64,000 nucleotides of DNA from Changchengzhania lutea (GCF_006974145.1 NZ_CP039456.1:3844499-3908498), one strand, 5' to 3'. Positions 43,072 to 53,003 are shown, counted from the stretch's first letter. Notes: generated by a model not told the origin, from the sequence alone. Program-made: numbers and translations.

Positions 43072-44004
43072 ATGTTCCTTAAGTTAAGCCCCCCTGTTTT
43101 TTTGGTAATTACCTTGTTAGTTTCATTAAAATTTTGCTGTCCTAAAGAAGATGATAATCTTATTGTGTATTCTAACACCAGAAATATAACTGCTTCAATT
43201 CAAAGTTTAAAAACTATTGTAGTTGATACTCCAATCACGGTTGGTGACTATTTTGAGTTTTTAGATTCTATTGTTTGTAAATACGATTCTTTAGTATCGT
43301 ATAAATTAAGCGAACATCTTTTGGTTAGGGCAAACCCCTGGATTATAGACACACTTAAAAGTACTGATTATTATAGAATGAAAGCACAAGATTCATTTGT
43401 ATATAATCAAAAAAAGATGATTGTTTTGCGCAAAGGAACTTCTATAATAATCCCCGATTCTACTAATGCTATAAATCTTCTAAACTCATTCAAAAGGACT
43501 AGTATTGATATAAATATCCCTGAGTTTAAACTGCGCATTTTCGAAGATTCTATTAAACGTTATGAATTTCCAGTTCGAGTTGGAATAAACCAAAAGAAAT
43601 ACCTTAAAATGGCCGGTAGAGCTGTCGATTTAAAAACTAAAACGGGTAGTGGTGTCATTGCAAATCATGTTCTAAATCCGAGCTACTACAACCCAGTAAA
43701 TGGACATCGATATTTTGTAACCAAAAGAGATGATGAAAAAGTTACCAAATTACCTCAAATTCCTTTTATAGAAACTGAAATAAATAGTATTAGAAACGGG
43801 CAACTAATTCATCCAACCACCAACCCTATAACATTAGGGAAAGCCTATTCCAATGGGTGTATTGGCACAAAAGAAGCCGATGCTTGGGTTATTTACTATT
43901 ATGCCCCAATTGGTACAAAAATAAATATAAGATACGATTTAAACGTGACGGATGAAGAAGGTAAAAAAGTAACGTTAAAAGATATTTATGGTTTCAATAA
44001 ATGA
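43072..44004 (+). CDS. L,D-transpeptidase (YkuD family)
   Basis: 310 residues with an N-terminal hydrophobic segment (VFLVITLLVSLKFCC) that may be a lipoprotein signal. The YkuD active site is seen as LIHPTTNPITLGKAYSNGCIG with His and the nucleophilic Cys; the motif IPEFKLRIFEDSIKRYEFPVRVG begins the catalytic domain at ~145. It crosslinks peptidoglycan or attaches proteins to it. Cotranscribed with the peroxiredoxin. Confidence 0.85.
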   Translation: MFLKLSPPVFLVITLLVSLKFCCPKEDDNLIVYSNTRNITASIQSLKTIVVDTPITVGDYFEFLDSIVCKYDSLVSYKLSEHLLVRANPWIIDTLKSTDYYRMKAQDSFVYNQKKMIVLRKGTSIIIPDSTNAINLLNSFKRTSIDINIPEFKLRIFEDSIKRYEFPVRVGINQKKYLKMAGRAVDLKTKTGSGVIANHVLNPSYYNPVNGHRYFVTKRDDEKVTKLPQIPFIETEINSIRNGQLIHPTTNPITLGKAYSNGCIGTKEADAWVIYYYAPIGTKINIRYDLNVTDEEGKKVTLKDIYGFNK

Positions 44005-44268
44005 TTACCCGTTTTTATAGAATTTGTTAATTCATTTTCCGTTTTCTTATTGTCGTTCCAAAAACCTAAATTAAATGGTCGTATCTGCAATATTGGCCAA
44101 AGCTTCATCAGTTAAAAAAGCGTGATGACCCTTAATTTATACGTTTGGAACTGCATTTAGTTTTATAAGCATATCATCCTTTGGATTGGACTTGCAACAA
44201 AAAGTCGGACAAATTTTCTAAGACCTATAATCTGGTCCAAATGCAGATTTTAAATTATTTTTTTGCAT
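44005..44268. other. Degraded intergenic DNA
   Basis: No intact gene. On the minus strand around 44080-44165 a stop-interrupted frame reads NAVPNV, then IKGHHAFLTDEALANIADTT, which may be the C-terminal end of an alpha/beta-hydrolase with its catalytic His; this is only a suggestion. Confidence 0.3.
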
Positions 44269-44370
44269 AATTATATATAAAAGCATATAGCTATAACATA
44301 ATTACATTAAATATATGCAATTACATATAATTTAGTGTATTTGTCTTCAATTATATCTAAAAACATATAG
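44269..44370 (+). promoter_or_regulatory. Direct repeat upstream of hipB relic (candidate HipB operators)
   Basis: Two 22-bp copies at 44269-44290 and 44349-44370, differing at two positions, both ending CATATAG and starting AATTATAT; between them the sequence TTACATATAA is related. Pairs of such sites before a hipB-type gene are usually autoregulatory operators. The second copy abuts the MITE, which separates it from the coding sequence. Confidence 0.5.
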
Positions 44371-44529
44371 AACTCATCTTGACTTTTTCTATTTCCTAAA
44401 AAACGGCTAAAATTCGCCCATATTTCGTTACTTTTTTTATTCGTAGCGATGCTATGCCTTTCAAAAAGTATCTCATCTGTACAAATTTTATCTCGTTTTC
44501 GGTTAAAAACAAAAAGTCAAGATGAGTTC
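44370..44529 (-). mobile_element. 160-bp MITE, copy 2
   Basis: Reverse orientation of the copy at 10690-10849, same length, with terminal repeats GAACTCATCTTGACTTTTT and its inverse. It lies between the presumed promoter and the coding sequence of a hipB relic; its last bases (GATGAGTTC) put an extra ATG in frame with that gene. No clear target duplication. Confidence 0.85.
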
Positions 44530-44530
44530 A

Positions 44531-44717
44531 ATGAAAGAATTATTCAAATTTTTAAAAACACGTAGAAGAGAAGTAAATCTTACATAAAAAGAATTTACTG
44601 AATGTACAGGGGTTGCCTTAACTGTTGTTAGAAAGATAGAGCAGGTAAAAACAAACTTGAATATGGATAAGGTTAACCTTGTATTAAGCATGTTTGGACA
44701 TAAGCTTGCAGTAGTTA
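44531..44717 (+). pseudogene. hipB: HipB-like antitoxin (XRE-family HTH), internal stop
   Basis: MKELFKFLKTRRREVNLT, then TAA (44585-44587) where the family has Gln in LTQKEF, then KEFTECTGVALTVVRKIEQ and TNLNMDKVNLVLSMFGHKL, the rest of a Y4mF-type helix-turn-helix antitoxin. One base change (CAA to TAA) explains the stop. Confidence 0.8.
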
Positions 44718-44964
44718 GTTCTAAAATACTAGAAGATAATGCTAATTATATAGTTCAATATCCAGAACAATTTATAACATTCTCTATACCAGCAAGATAA
44801 AAACCTTATAAAGATAATAGACTGTTCCCTTTTTTGAGGGTTTAATCCCCAAAGGTTGGTTATTAAATATCGCCACAAAAAACTGGAAGTTAAACCCAAA
44901 TGACCGTATGGGATTATTACTAGCCTGTTGTGAAAATTGCATTGGAGCAATAAGTGTTACGTAA
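44718..44964 (+). pseudogene. hipA: HipA N-terminal domain-type fragment
   Basis: After the hipB relic: a short degraded part, then KPYKDNRLFPF, a one-base shift in a T-run, then FEGLIPKGWLLNIATKNWKLNPNDRMGLLLACCENCIGAISV. This is the HipA_N domain, which in Bacteroidota is often a separate ~110-residue gene next to the HipA kinase gene. The kinase gene is absent: a transposase fragment follows. Confidence 0.75.
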
Positions 44965-45196
44965 AGAACCATCGTTAAAAACGGTGGCTTTGGTTTTCAG
45001 ATTAGACCCAATGGGTCATAACTATGATGTTCTTGATATTTGACATATCGTCTTATAATTGATTCATCTAATCCTACTGTGCTTAAAAAATATCCTCTTG
45101 ACCAAAAATGATTGTCCCAATATGGCTTCTGTTTCAGGTTTGGGTATATTTTGAAAAGTTTGATTACCATCTTCCCTTTCAATATACTGTAGGCTT
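44965..45196 (-). pseudogene. tnpA: IS200-type transposase fragment with end hairpin
   Basis: On the minus strand AYSILKGKMVIKLFKIYPNL ... YWDNHFWSRGYFLSTVGLDESIIRRYV is the C-terminal half of a Y1 (HUH) IS200/IS605 transposase, with the helix that precedes the family's C-terminus; the catalytic HUH and Tyr-bearing N-terminal parts are missing or incomplete. The hairpin CCATCGTT-AAA-AACGGTGG (44969-44987) resembles the subterminal stem-loops these elements use for end recognition. Confidence 0.75.
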
Positions 45197-45292
45197 CCCC
45201 TTTTTAGGACACGTTAAAATTCGACAAATAATTACATTTTTTTGAAAACCTAGCTGGCTTTTGGAAACTAGTCCTTAATCTGATACTATATA

Positions 45293-46477
45293 TCAGCATT
45301 CCGTAAATTTAAGATTATTTTGACAGTTTAAATATTCTTTTGGCGTCAGTTTCGTGTGGCTTTTAAAAGTGGTAAAAAATGAATCATAGGAAATAAAACC
45401 TACCTTACCAGATAAATTTTCTAACATTGAGGCATCTAGACTCCCTTGATCAATAAGTTTTAGAGCATCTTCTATTCTACAGTAATCTTTATATTGTTTA
45501 AAAGAAACTATTGAGTGATATTTAAAAATATAATGAACATGACTTGAGGGTATGTTTAATAGCTCTACAAAATTTTGATACGAAAATTTAGTGTTTCTAA
45601 AAGGGTGTTTTTCTTGAACAATATTTTCAATATCAGCAATATAAGGCAACACGTTTTTTATGTTACAACTATGCTTCTTGTTATCAAGTTTTGAAATATT
45701 CGCTAAATCATATATCCAGATACTATTGTTAACCGTTGTTATTTTTTGAATTTCTATTAACCTTTTTTCTAATTTTGGATACCCATATAAAATTTCGGGA
45801 TTAATCAAAATTTTACCATAGACAAACAACCAAGGTATAATAGTTACAAAAGAAAAGTTATGTGCTTGAAGTAATTGATTGGAAATCTTTTCAGAATAGA
45901 CTGAATATAAAATTCTTAAAAATAAAAATGTTGAAATTATAAAAACAAAAAAAGTCCAATTTTTTATTAGGTAATAATGTCTTAAGTCAACGGACTTACT
46001 ACAGTCTTGCCTCCATAAGTTCTTATAAAGAAGATTAAAGGACAAAATTAAATAAGCTAAAAAGAATACAACCAAACTCATAAAACGTATGTTTTCAATT
46101 GATTGGTTTTTTAAAATGGGAAAATATCCTTGCCCTAAATTTAGGACTAAAATCAAAAATGGATAGAGGAAATGGATTAAATCCTTTTTGTGAAAATATT
46201 TATAATCTTTGATTAAAGATTTAAAATATAGATATAAACACGGCACAACAGTAAGGTAGACTGGTGAAATGTATTTTGGATTTAGAATAGGTATGGTAGT
46301 GTTGGTAATTTCCAAAAAACCAATTAAGATGTTTCTAGTTGAACACAAAACAAGAATGACCACCAAATAAATATTAACTAACTTATTGGATCCATATGAA
46401 AATAACATCAGTGATATCACAAATAAACCTAAGATGCCAACTAAAATCAAGGTTGAGTTCACAAAAAAAGGGGGCAT
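45293..46477 (-). CDS. AraC-family regulator with membrane-spanning sensor half
   Basis: 394 residues. Residues 1-235 have six or seven hydrophobic helices (LILVGILGLFVISLMLFSYG, YLVVILVLCSTRNILIGFL, VYLTVVPCLYLYFKSLI ...), and ~285-385 is a divergent AraC DNA-binding domain (FVELLNIPSSHVHYIFKYH, VGFISYDSFFTTFKSHTKLTPKEYL). Such membrane AraC proteins are frequent beside carbohydrate loci in Flavobacteriaceae. It follows the sugar operon in the same direction but is separated by 80 bp and by the manA relic. Confidence 0.8.
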   Translation of the reverse strand: MPPFFVNSTLILVGILGLFVISLMLFSYGSNKLVNIYLVVILVLCSTRNILIGFLEITNTTIPILNPKYISPVYLTVVPCLYLYFKSLIKDYKYFHKKDLIHFLYPFLILVLNLGQGYFPILKNQSIENIRFMSLVVFFLAYLILSFNLLYKNLWRQDCSKSVDLRHYYLIKNWTFFVFIISTFLFLRILYSVYSEKISNQLLQAHNFSFVTIIPWLFVYGKILINPEILYGYPKLEKRLIEIQKITTVNNSIWIYDLANISKLDNKKHSCNIKNVLPYIADIENIVQEKHPFRNTKFSYQNFVELLNIPSSHVHYIFKYHSIVSFKQYKDYCRIEDALKLIDQGSLDASMLENLSGKVGFISYDSFFTTFKSHTKLTPKEYLNCQNNLKFTEC

Positions 46478-46561
46478 GATTTTTATTTTTTGTTTAATTA
46501 CAATTTAAATATAACGTTTTAAGTTTACAAAATTTTTAAAATAATTCTATTCGTTAAACAT

Positions 46562-47240
46562 TTATAAATAAACTTCTAATAGACTTGCGTCCTCTGCGCT
46601 AATTTTTAAATGATCTATACTGGCTGGAAGCAATAATGTTTCCCCATTTTTTATGCTATAAGTGTTGTTTTGATGCTCTATCTTTAAAGAACCACCGACA
46701 CACATATAGATAACAAAAGAATCAATATCTGCATAATCCCTTTCTATTTTGCCTGAAACATTAATAATATTGGTTTTAAAATAAGGTGAGTGGACTAACT
46801 TATTGGAAACATTAACATGGTTATCATACTTTGTCTTATAATCATCGTAAGCTTTAAAGTCAATGGCCTTCATAGCTAAATCCGTATGTAATTCTCTTTT
46901 CGCTCCTGTTTTCTTATCAACTCTATCATAATCGTAAATTCGATATGTTATGTTCGATGTTTGTTGAATCTCAGCCAATAATACGCCAGCTCCAATGGCA
47001 TGTATTCTTCCTGTAGGGATATAAAATGCATCTCCCTTTTTTACCTTTTCTATATTTAATATGTCGCTTAAAGTTGAATTGTTAAGGTGCATAATATAGT
47101 TTTCTTGTTCAACTTTTTGATTAAAACCAACTATCAATTCAGCATGATCTTCAGCCTCCATCACATACCACATTTCATTTTTTCCCACCCCAAATACGAT
47201 AGCTATAAACTGGATTAAATTTTAAAGGATATAATTCCAT
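46562..47240 (-). pseudogene. manA: Mannose-6-phosphate isomerase class I with internal deletion
   Basis: The gene starts at 47240 (MELYPLKFNPVYSYRIWGG) and then jumps, with a frame change, to KNEMWYVMEAEDHAELIVGF and on to the normal C-terminus. Intact enzymes of this family have ~95 more residues here, including the Gln-x-His-Pro zinc ligands and the ESWE motif, so this copy cannot be active. An ATG at 47188 would give a 208-residue C-terminal piece, also without the metal site apart from the later His of GRIHAIG. Last gene of the sugar operon, 12 bp after the GH13 gene. Confidence 0.85.
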
Positions 47241-47252
47241 TTTGTTTTAAGA

Positions 47253-48878
47253 TTATTTTATAATTAAGTATTTATTGGACTGAATTGTTAATTCTCCAAG
47301 TAAAATATTCTCGTTCTTTTCTAATGTTATTTTATTAGAATTTTCACCAAAATTAAAGTAGCATTTAATAGTGGTCCCTTTAAATGTTCTGGAAAACCCT
47401 ATGACACCATTTAAAAAAGACAATTGTTTGTATTTACCATATTGAAGGGCTGGCTCTGAATTTCGCAAAGCAATGAGTTTCTTGTAATTGTTTAATAAAG
47501 AATTTTCATCTTTCGCTAAAGATTCTACATTTAAACAGGTATGATTTTCATGAACCTTTATCCAAGGGGGTTTATTTGAAAAATCAGCAAATTTGGTAGC
47601 ATTCCATTGCATCGGACTTCTAGATTTATCTCTGTTATGCTTATTTCCTATTATAAGGGCTTCTTCCTTAGACTTTCCATTATCTAAAGCCAAATGATAG
47701 TGTGTTCGACCTTGAATATCCATCATTTCATCTATTGAATTTGCTTCAATGTTCTCCATGCCAATTTCTTCTCCATAATATATAAAAGGAACGCCTTTTG
47801 CCGTTAGCATTAAAGCTGCTAAAGTTTCAGCTCTTTCAGGATTATTGTTTGCCAGACGATTTATAAGACGTGGCATGTCATGACTTCCAAAAAATAATGT
47901 TGGATAGTTGCTCATGTTTTTTTCCATGCTTTGCAACTCATCAAATATTCGTTGTGCAGAAAATTCAGAAATACTTCCAAAATTAAAATTGAATATAACA
48001 TCTAATAATTCTGTCCCTTGATATTGTTTTAAAACGTCAATTTTATCGCTTCCTATTTCTCCAACTATAAAACGGTTATCGTATTCATTAACGGTCGCTC
48101 GGATCCTTTTCATGGCCTCTTTAACACCTTTTTGATTAATATCATTTAGGTGTTCCTGTTCTCCTTTTTCATTTGTTGGATTGTCTAAAGTGATACCTTC
48201 TGTAGTCAAAAAGTTGATAACATCCAACCGAAATCCGTCAACACCCATATCCAACCAAAACCTTAGGACATCCTGAATTTCTTTAACAACTTTTGGGTTT
48301 CCCCAATTAAGATCAGCCATTTTAACATCAAACTGATGGTAATAATATTGGTTTGTTGTGCTATCCAATTCCCAAGCAGATCCACCAAAAAAAGACTCCC
48401 AATTATTGGGTTGGTCTTTCCAAATATAATAATCCCTGTAAGGATTGTCTTTTGATTTTTTTGACTCTTGAAACCATTTTGATTCGGTAGACGTGTGATT
48501 TAACACCAAATCCATAATTATTTTGATGTCTTTTTTATGTGCTTCATTTAAGAAAAATTTAAAATCTTCCAAGGTTCCATAAGTTGAATCGATTTTATAA
48601 TAATCAGAAACATCATATCCATTATCTACTTTTGGCGATTGTAAAAAAGGCGTTAACCAAATCCCTTTAATTCCCAAGTTTTGAATATAATCTAATTTGG
48701 ATGTTAATCCTTTAAAATCGCTATAACCATCGCCATTGCTATCTTTGTAACTGGGCATATAAATTTCATAGAAAACAGTTTCTTTCCACCATGTTTTATC
48801 TGATGAACCTGAAATAGTCTTTGAATTGCATGAAGAAATCAATAGAAGACATAAAAGAAATGGAACAACCGCTTTCAT
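47253..48878 (-). CDS. GH13 alpha-glucosidase/amylase lipoprotein
   Basis: 541 residues. Lipoprotein signal LLCLLLISSCNSK. The (beta/alpha)8 barrel has all four GH13 motifs: DLVLNHTS, DGFRLDVINF (Asp nucleophile), VGEIGSD (Glu acid/base) and FGSHDMPRL (third Asp). Layout and size resemble oligo-1,6-glucosidase/alpha-glucosidase subfamilies rather than endo-amylases. Cell-envelope location inferred. Four bp after the alpha/alpha-barrel gene. Confidence 0.85.
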   Translation of the reverse strand: MKAVVPFLLCLLLISSCNSKTISGSSDKTWWKETVFYEIYMPSYKDSNGDGYSDFKGLTSKLDYIQNLGIKGIWLTPFLQSPKVDNGYDVSDYYKIDSTYGTLEDFKFFLNEAHKKDIKIIMDLVLNHTSTESKWFQESKKSKDNPYRDYYIWKDQPNNWESFFGGSAWELDSTTNQYYYHQFDVKMADLNWGNPKVVKEIQDVLRFWLDMGVDGFRLDVINFLTTEGITLDNPTNEKGEQEHLNDINQKGVKEAMKRIRATVNEYDNRFIVGEIGSDKIDVLKQYQGTELLDVIFNFNFGSISEFSAQRIFDELQSMEKNMSNYPTLFFGSHDMPRLINRLANNNPERAETLAALMLTAKGVPFIYYGEEIGMENIEANSIDEMMDIQGRTHYHLALDNGKSKEEALIIGNKHNRDKSRSPMQWNATKFADFSNKPPWIKVHENHTCLNVESLAKDENSLLNNYKKLIALRNSEPALQYGKYKQLSFLNGVIGFSRTFKGTTIKCYFNFGENSNKITLEKNENILLGELTIQSNKYLIIK

Positions 48879-48881
48879 GCG

Positions 48882-50624
48882 CTATGCTTTCGATTTATAG
48901 TGATAATCTATTACCACCTCATCTGCATATAATTTTCCGCTTTTCTCTGAAATAACAGCTTTTTGAGGAACAAAGATCAATAAAGCTGAATGCTCTTTGG
49001 CGACATTAAAAATAAAACTACCTATTACATTTTCAGCAATAAATGCTCTTTGAATGGCATCGTAAATCTTTAATTCTTGTTCTCCTGTTGAAATGGTTAC
49101 GGCTTTAACTTCTGGATTTGGATTGTAATATAGATATGAAGGATGTGCTTCGGATTTATAAAAATCTGTTGCTAACAAATCTAACTGCAAGATATTATCA
49201 ACGTTGGTTTTAGAAATAATGGCTCCCGCAATGCCTACATGCCCACTTCCATAAACACTGAACTGAGACACTTTCGGGTTGTCTTTGTTCCAATGCATGC
49301 CATCTCCAATGGCTACAGGGGCTTCAATATGTTCATACTGCTCATAATGTGCTTTTTTAATAAGCCCTTCGTAGGCAATGACGCCTTTAGTATGTGCTTT
49401 CTCTTCAGGAATTGTTTGATGCTCGTCTGGAATTTCATTAGGATAAAATAATCGGGATGCATTGGCTGCGTTCAACATCCATTTCCCTATAGCATTTGCA
49501 TAGCGTTGATCGTATCTAACCATGGGCACTAAAGGCCACATAGTATCATAGGTATTCATTAAAAACCCAAAACCTCCATGATCTACAGTGCTTCCAACAA
49601 TTCCCGAAATATCATAACCATTCCAATTGTCAACGAGAACGCCCCAACCTTTTCTACAAACCGAGGTACCATCAAAAGTCCAATCCAATATTTTTGAATA
49701 GTCATAATTGGTGTCTTCTTCGGCATTTAATCTGGCCGCTACATAAGCTCCAAAAGGCATTAATATTTCATAAAACCTATTTTCTTCCAGGTTTAAAAGT
49801 GCTTCTAATGATGATTTCGCAGCCTCTAAGTATTTTGGATCATTAAATTTCTGATAGGCGGCATACAATACATAAGCATGTCCTGCAGCCACATCTTCTT
49901 GTGCACAAATCCAATTTTTAGTGGGTTCCATAGTGGCGTAATTAAAAAAGGAATAGCCGTAATCACCATTTAAAACAGCATCAGCCTCATAAAACTTATC
50001 GGCTACAGAACGTAAAATAGGTTCAAAACCATTTTCGTTTGGATAAAAATCCGCTACCGCATAAAACATCACGTTGGGGTACACATCATACCACCAATCG
50101 CGGGCATAACCACCACCTAATTGAGCTACTTCTGGGCAGGTATTGTTCATCATAATATCCCATTTCGTTTCAGAATTGAAATAATTTTTTAGCATGCCTG
50201 TATAATTTTCACCGTTCTGGTTCGATTTATCTACACCTACCAAACTGCCCCCTAACACCGAACCAATACTCGCCAAGGATTCATGAAAAATACCATCATA
50301 ATGTGCTATTCCTTGTCTAACATCTCCCATTGCTGTATAAATCCCGTAGGTTTCTTGATCTACATTTTTACGGGAATTATCTTTCCAGATTAAGGGCCAA
50401 TACATTCCTGTTTGGTTGGGGTCGTACACCAATCTATCATAATCTTTTGCTATCTGGTGGAAGTCGATAATCTTAAATGGTTTTGGTAAATTGGGCATGG
50501 CATCAATCCTGCTCAAATGAAGTTGATCGACTGGATTTTCTATAGTTAATTTTGATGCTTCGGTTTTACATGAATAAATACCCAAACCAATCATTAAAAC
50601 TAGGATGTACTTCATTATTTTCAT
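48882..50624 (-). CDS. Lipoprotein with alpha/alpha-barrel, probable glycan-active enzyme
   Basis: About 580 residues from ATG 50624 (MKIMKYILVLMIGLGIYSC, lipobox Cys; a longer frame opens at 50660 inside the upstream gene and is less likely). The body is rich in aromatic residues with repeating helical hairpins (GMYWPLIWKDNS, GGGYARDWWYDVYPNVMFYA, DYGYSFFNYATMEPTKNW, GHAYVLYAAYQKF), as in alpha/alpha toroid glycoside hydrolases, and a C-terminal beta-rich part. I cannot place it in a numbered GH family. Its place between MFS and GH13 in the locus supports a glycan role. Confidence 0.6.
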   Translation of the reverse strand: MKIMKYILVLMIGLGIYSCKTEASKLTIENPVDQLHLSRIDAMPNLPKPFKIIDFHQIAKDYDRLVYDPNQTGMYWPLIWKDNSRKNVDQETYGIYTAMGDVRQGIAHYDGIFHESLASIGSVLGGSLVGVDKSNQNGENYTGMLKNYFNSETKWDIMMNNTCPEVAQLGGGYARDWWYDVYPNVMFYAVADFYPNENGFEPILRSVADKFYEADAVLNGDYGYSFFNYATMEPTKNWICAQEDVAAGHAYVLYAAYQKFNDPKYLEAAKSSLEALLNLEENRFYEILMPFGAYVAARLNAEEDTNYDYSKILDWTFDGTSVCRKGWGVLVDNWNGYDISGIVGSTVDHGGFGFLMNTYDTMWPLVPMVRYDQRYANAIGKWMLNAANASRLFYPNEIPDEHQTIPEEKAHTKGVIAYEGLIKKAHYEQYEHIEAPVAIGDGMHWNKDNPKVSQFSVYGSGHVGIAGAIISKTNVDNILQLDLLATDFYKSEAHPSYLYYNPNPEVKAVTISTGEQELKIYDAIQRAFIAENVIGSFIFNVAKEHSALLIFVPQKAVISEKSGKLYADEVVIDYHYKSKA

Positions 50625-50640
50625 CTGTAATATTCTTTTT

Positions 50641-51954
50641 TTATTGAACTGTCGTAACATCTACCTCTATAGCATCTTTATTTTGAGTGCCTATATTTTT
50701 AGATGTGAATGTTTCATTTTCTAATGTTTCTTGCTGTTTTAAAAGCTGCTTCGCAATAATTATGGAAAGCAATTGAAGTACACCAATAATCAATAAGGCG
50801 TATCTTAATGCGATGTCCGTATTTATATAAAAAGCGATCACCAAAAAAGTACCTGCTCCTAAAAAACGACCGACAAACAGACCAAATTCATGATTTAAAA
50901 TATAGGAAAACTCATTTCTGTTTTCTATTGATGAAAGTAAATCTATAACTTTTAATTGAATAGGAAAATAAGCAATATCAAGAACCGGTCTCGCTATCAA
51001 TAATAAAAACATAAATAAGATGACGCCTGTTGTATTAAAAAGCAACCCATTAAAAAATGATGCTAAGAAAAAGCAAATGAGCCCCACGGAAAAAATAGCC
51101 AATCGGTGTTTGGGTTTTGAATATTTCCCTAGAAGCAGCATAATTACAGCGGCTATAACGGCGCCTATTGATATTGCCGAACCCAATGCGCCTTCTGATT
51201 GGAAAAATTTCATCATTAACATGGCAGGTGCCGTAACTATAAAACCTTGTGCCAACCCCTTTAATACGGCCAATTGAAGCATTTTTTTCCAGAGTTTGTG
51301 AAATTTAAAATATAAAAACTTTTCATTCTTTGGTTTTTCATAGGTCCCAAAATGAAATACGATAGATGCTAAAATGGTAATTCCAAAAACAATCATGGTT
51401 ATCACCCTATAAGCTGAATTAACACCTTCATTTGACAAATCGCCTTCCACTTCCCCGCTCATTAAAAACCATCCTATAAGGACAGGTACCGTAGATGCAA
51501 TGATGGTGTAAAGAAATGTTTCTAAACCATAATAAAAATTTCGTGTTCTATCTTTTGTGGTAGCTAGCACCAAATAGTCTCTATTGGCCCAATACAGCCC
51601 AAAAGACATGCCCATAATTAAACCGGCAATGGCTATTCCTGTATAATTAATTTCATCTAAAGACATCATAAACACCATGGAAACACCACTTAGTATCATT
51701 CCCAAAGAAAATAATCTTTTGATATTGATTTTGTTCAATAAAAATCCATTTATAAAAAAAGTAATGGGAATCCCCACATAAATTGCCAATTGATATAAAA
51801 TAACTTTTGATGGATCGTTAGAATTTCTCATGATGTACGACGCAACAAAAATATCGATTACGGGTAACACAAAAGCATAAATGGTATTTGTAAGTATCAG
51901 TATTTTTGCACTTCTCGTAAAATCTTTTAATCCTACTTTTGCTAAATCTATCAT
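50641..51954 (-). CDS. MFS sugar transporter
   Basis: 437 residues, 12 membrane helices, with GLIMGMSFGLYWANRDYLVL-type loop and a charged N-terminus. Likely carries the disaccharide or monosaccharide produced by the locus across the inner membrane, feeding GH130. Overlaps the GH130 stop by 1 bp. Confidence 0.8.
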   Translation of the reverse strand: MIDLAKVGLKDFTRSAKILILTNTIYAFVLPVIDIFVASYIMRNSNDPSKVILYQLAIYVGIPITFFINGFLLNKINIKRLFSLGMILSGVSMVFMMSLDEINYTGIAIAGLIMGMSFGLYWANRDYLVLATTKDRTRNFYYGLETFLYTIIASTVPVLIGWFLMSGEVEGDLSNEGVNSAYRVITMIVFGITILASIVFHFGTYEKPKNEKFLYFKFHKLWKKMLQLAVLKGLAQGFIVTAPAMLMMKFFQSEGALGSAISIGAVIAAVIMLLLGKYSKPKHRLAIFSVGLICFFLASFFNGLLFNTTGVILFMFLLLIARPVLDIAYFPIQLKVIDLLSSIENRNEFSYILNHEFGLFVGRFLGAGTFLVIAFYINTDIALRYALLIIGVLQLLSIIIAKQLLKQQETLENETFTSKNIGTQNKDAIEVDVTTVQ

Positions 51955-53003
51955 TATTGTCCTAGTGTTTTTAATATTTGATTCATTGAAAAGCTAGCCA
52001 AACAGACATGTTCATCTGATGCTCCATAATACATTTTGATGGTATCTCCATCGACTATATGTCCGTTGGTAAAAACTACATTTCCAAAAAATCCAGTTTG
52101 TTCATAACTAGCAATGGATTCCATAATGGGCTCTTCAGAACGCGCAATGACTATTGAAGGGTTTTCTAAATCCAATAAAATGGCTCCTAAACAATAGCGG
52201 TTTCCCTCTGTAGCACCATGATAAATTTCCAACCACCCTTTATCCGTTTTAATGGGGGCAGCCCCTGCCCCTAATCGTTTGCTGTCAAACTTACCAGCTC
52301 GTGTTTTTGCTATACATTTATGATTGCCCCAATGCACACTATCTGGGGACTCTGCAAGCCATATATAGTTTCCCCCTAGTTCTGGGCTGCTTGGTCTATG
52401 AAGCGCGAAATATTTACCATTTATTTTTTCTTCAAAAATGGCGCAATCTTTATTGTGCGGACTAAATATCATGCCCTTCTTTTCAAAATTTTTCCAATCC
52501 TTTGTAGTCCTTAAACCAACGCCTACACCATTGGGTGACACCATAGTATAGGTTAAATAATAGGTGTCTTCAATTTTTGAAACCCTACAATCTTCAATAC
52601 CATAACTTTCATAGTCGCCTTCTCCAAAAAGTGACGGATATAGTTCTGATGCTTCGAAGTTGGTTCCGTCGTCGCTAAAAAGCAATCTAAGGTGGGATAT
52701 GGTTGTTAAATAATCTGTGCCATCATAACTGATAACTCTGGCATCAGATGCATCCAGCTTTGGTTCATCTAAGTCGAAATCCAAAATTTCCACTTTACCA
52801 AAGTCATTGTAAATGGGTACGGACAGGAGGCCTTCTTTTTGAACCGTACGTTCTGCCACCCTTACAAGAAGCCCTATTTTTCCATTAAATTCAAACACGC
52901 CGGGATTTAGCAAACATTCAATGATCATATTCTCATTGCTAGGTTCTAAATCTTTGGGAGACAATAATGGGTTTTGTTTATATCGAATTGCTATATCTGC
53001 CAT
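51954..53003 (-). CDS. GH130-family mannoside phosphorylase/mannosidase
   Basis: 349 residues, no signal peptide. LLNPGVFEFNGKIGLLVRVAER, GIEDCRVSKIEDTYYLTYTMV, GAGAAPIKTDKGWLEIYHGA and VVFTNGHIVDGDTIKMYYGASD show the GH130 propeller. Only distantly related to the GH130 protein at 34880. Cytoplasmic; with MFS and the ManA relic it points to beta-mannosyl oligosaccharides as a substrate. Confidence 0.85.
   Translation of the reverse strand: MADIAIRYKQNPLLSPKDLEPSNENMIIECLLNPGVFEFNGKIGLLVRVAERTVQKEGLLSVPIYNDFGKVEILDFDLDEPKLDASDARVISYDGTDYLTTISHLRLLFSDDGTNFEASELYPSLFGEGDYESYGIEDCRVSKIEDTYYLTYTMVSPNGVGVGLRTTKDWKNFEKKGMIFSPHNKDCAIFEEKINGKYFALHRPSSPELGGNYIWLAESPDSVHWGNHKCIAKTRAGKFDSKRLGAGAAPIKTDKGWLEIYHGATEGNRYCLGAILLDLENPSIVIARSEEPIMESIASYEQTGFFGNVVFTNGHIVDGDTIKMYYGASDEHVCLASFSMNQILKTLGQ

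Noticed and set aside
45281-45295. TGATACTATATATCA, similar to the Fnr-like dyad
   Set aside because: The half-sites are 7 bp apart instead of 4, no octamer lies 23 bp from either end, and no intact gene follows.
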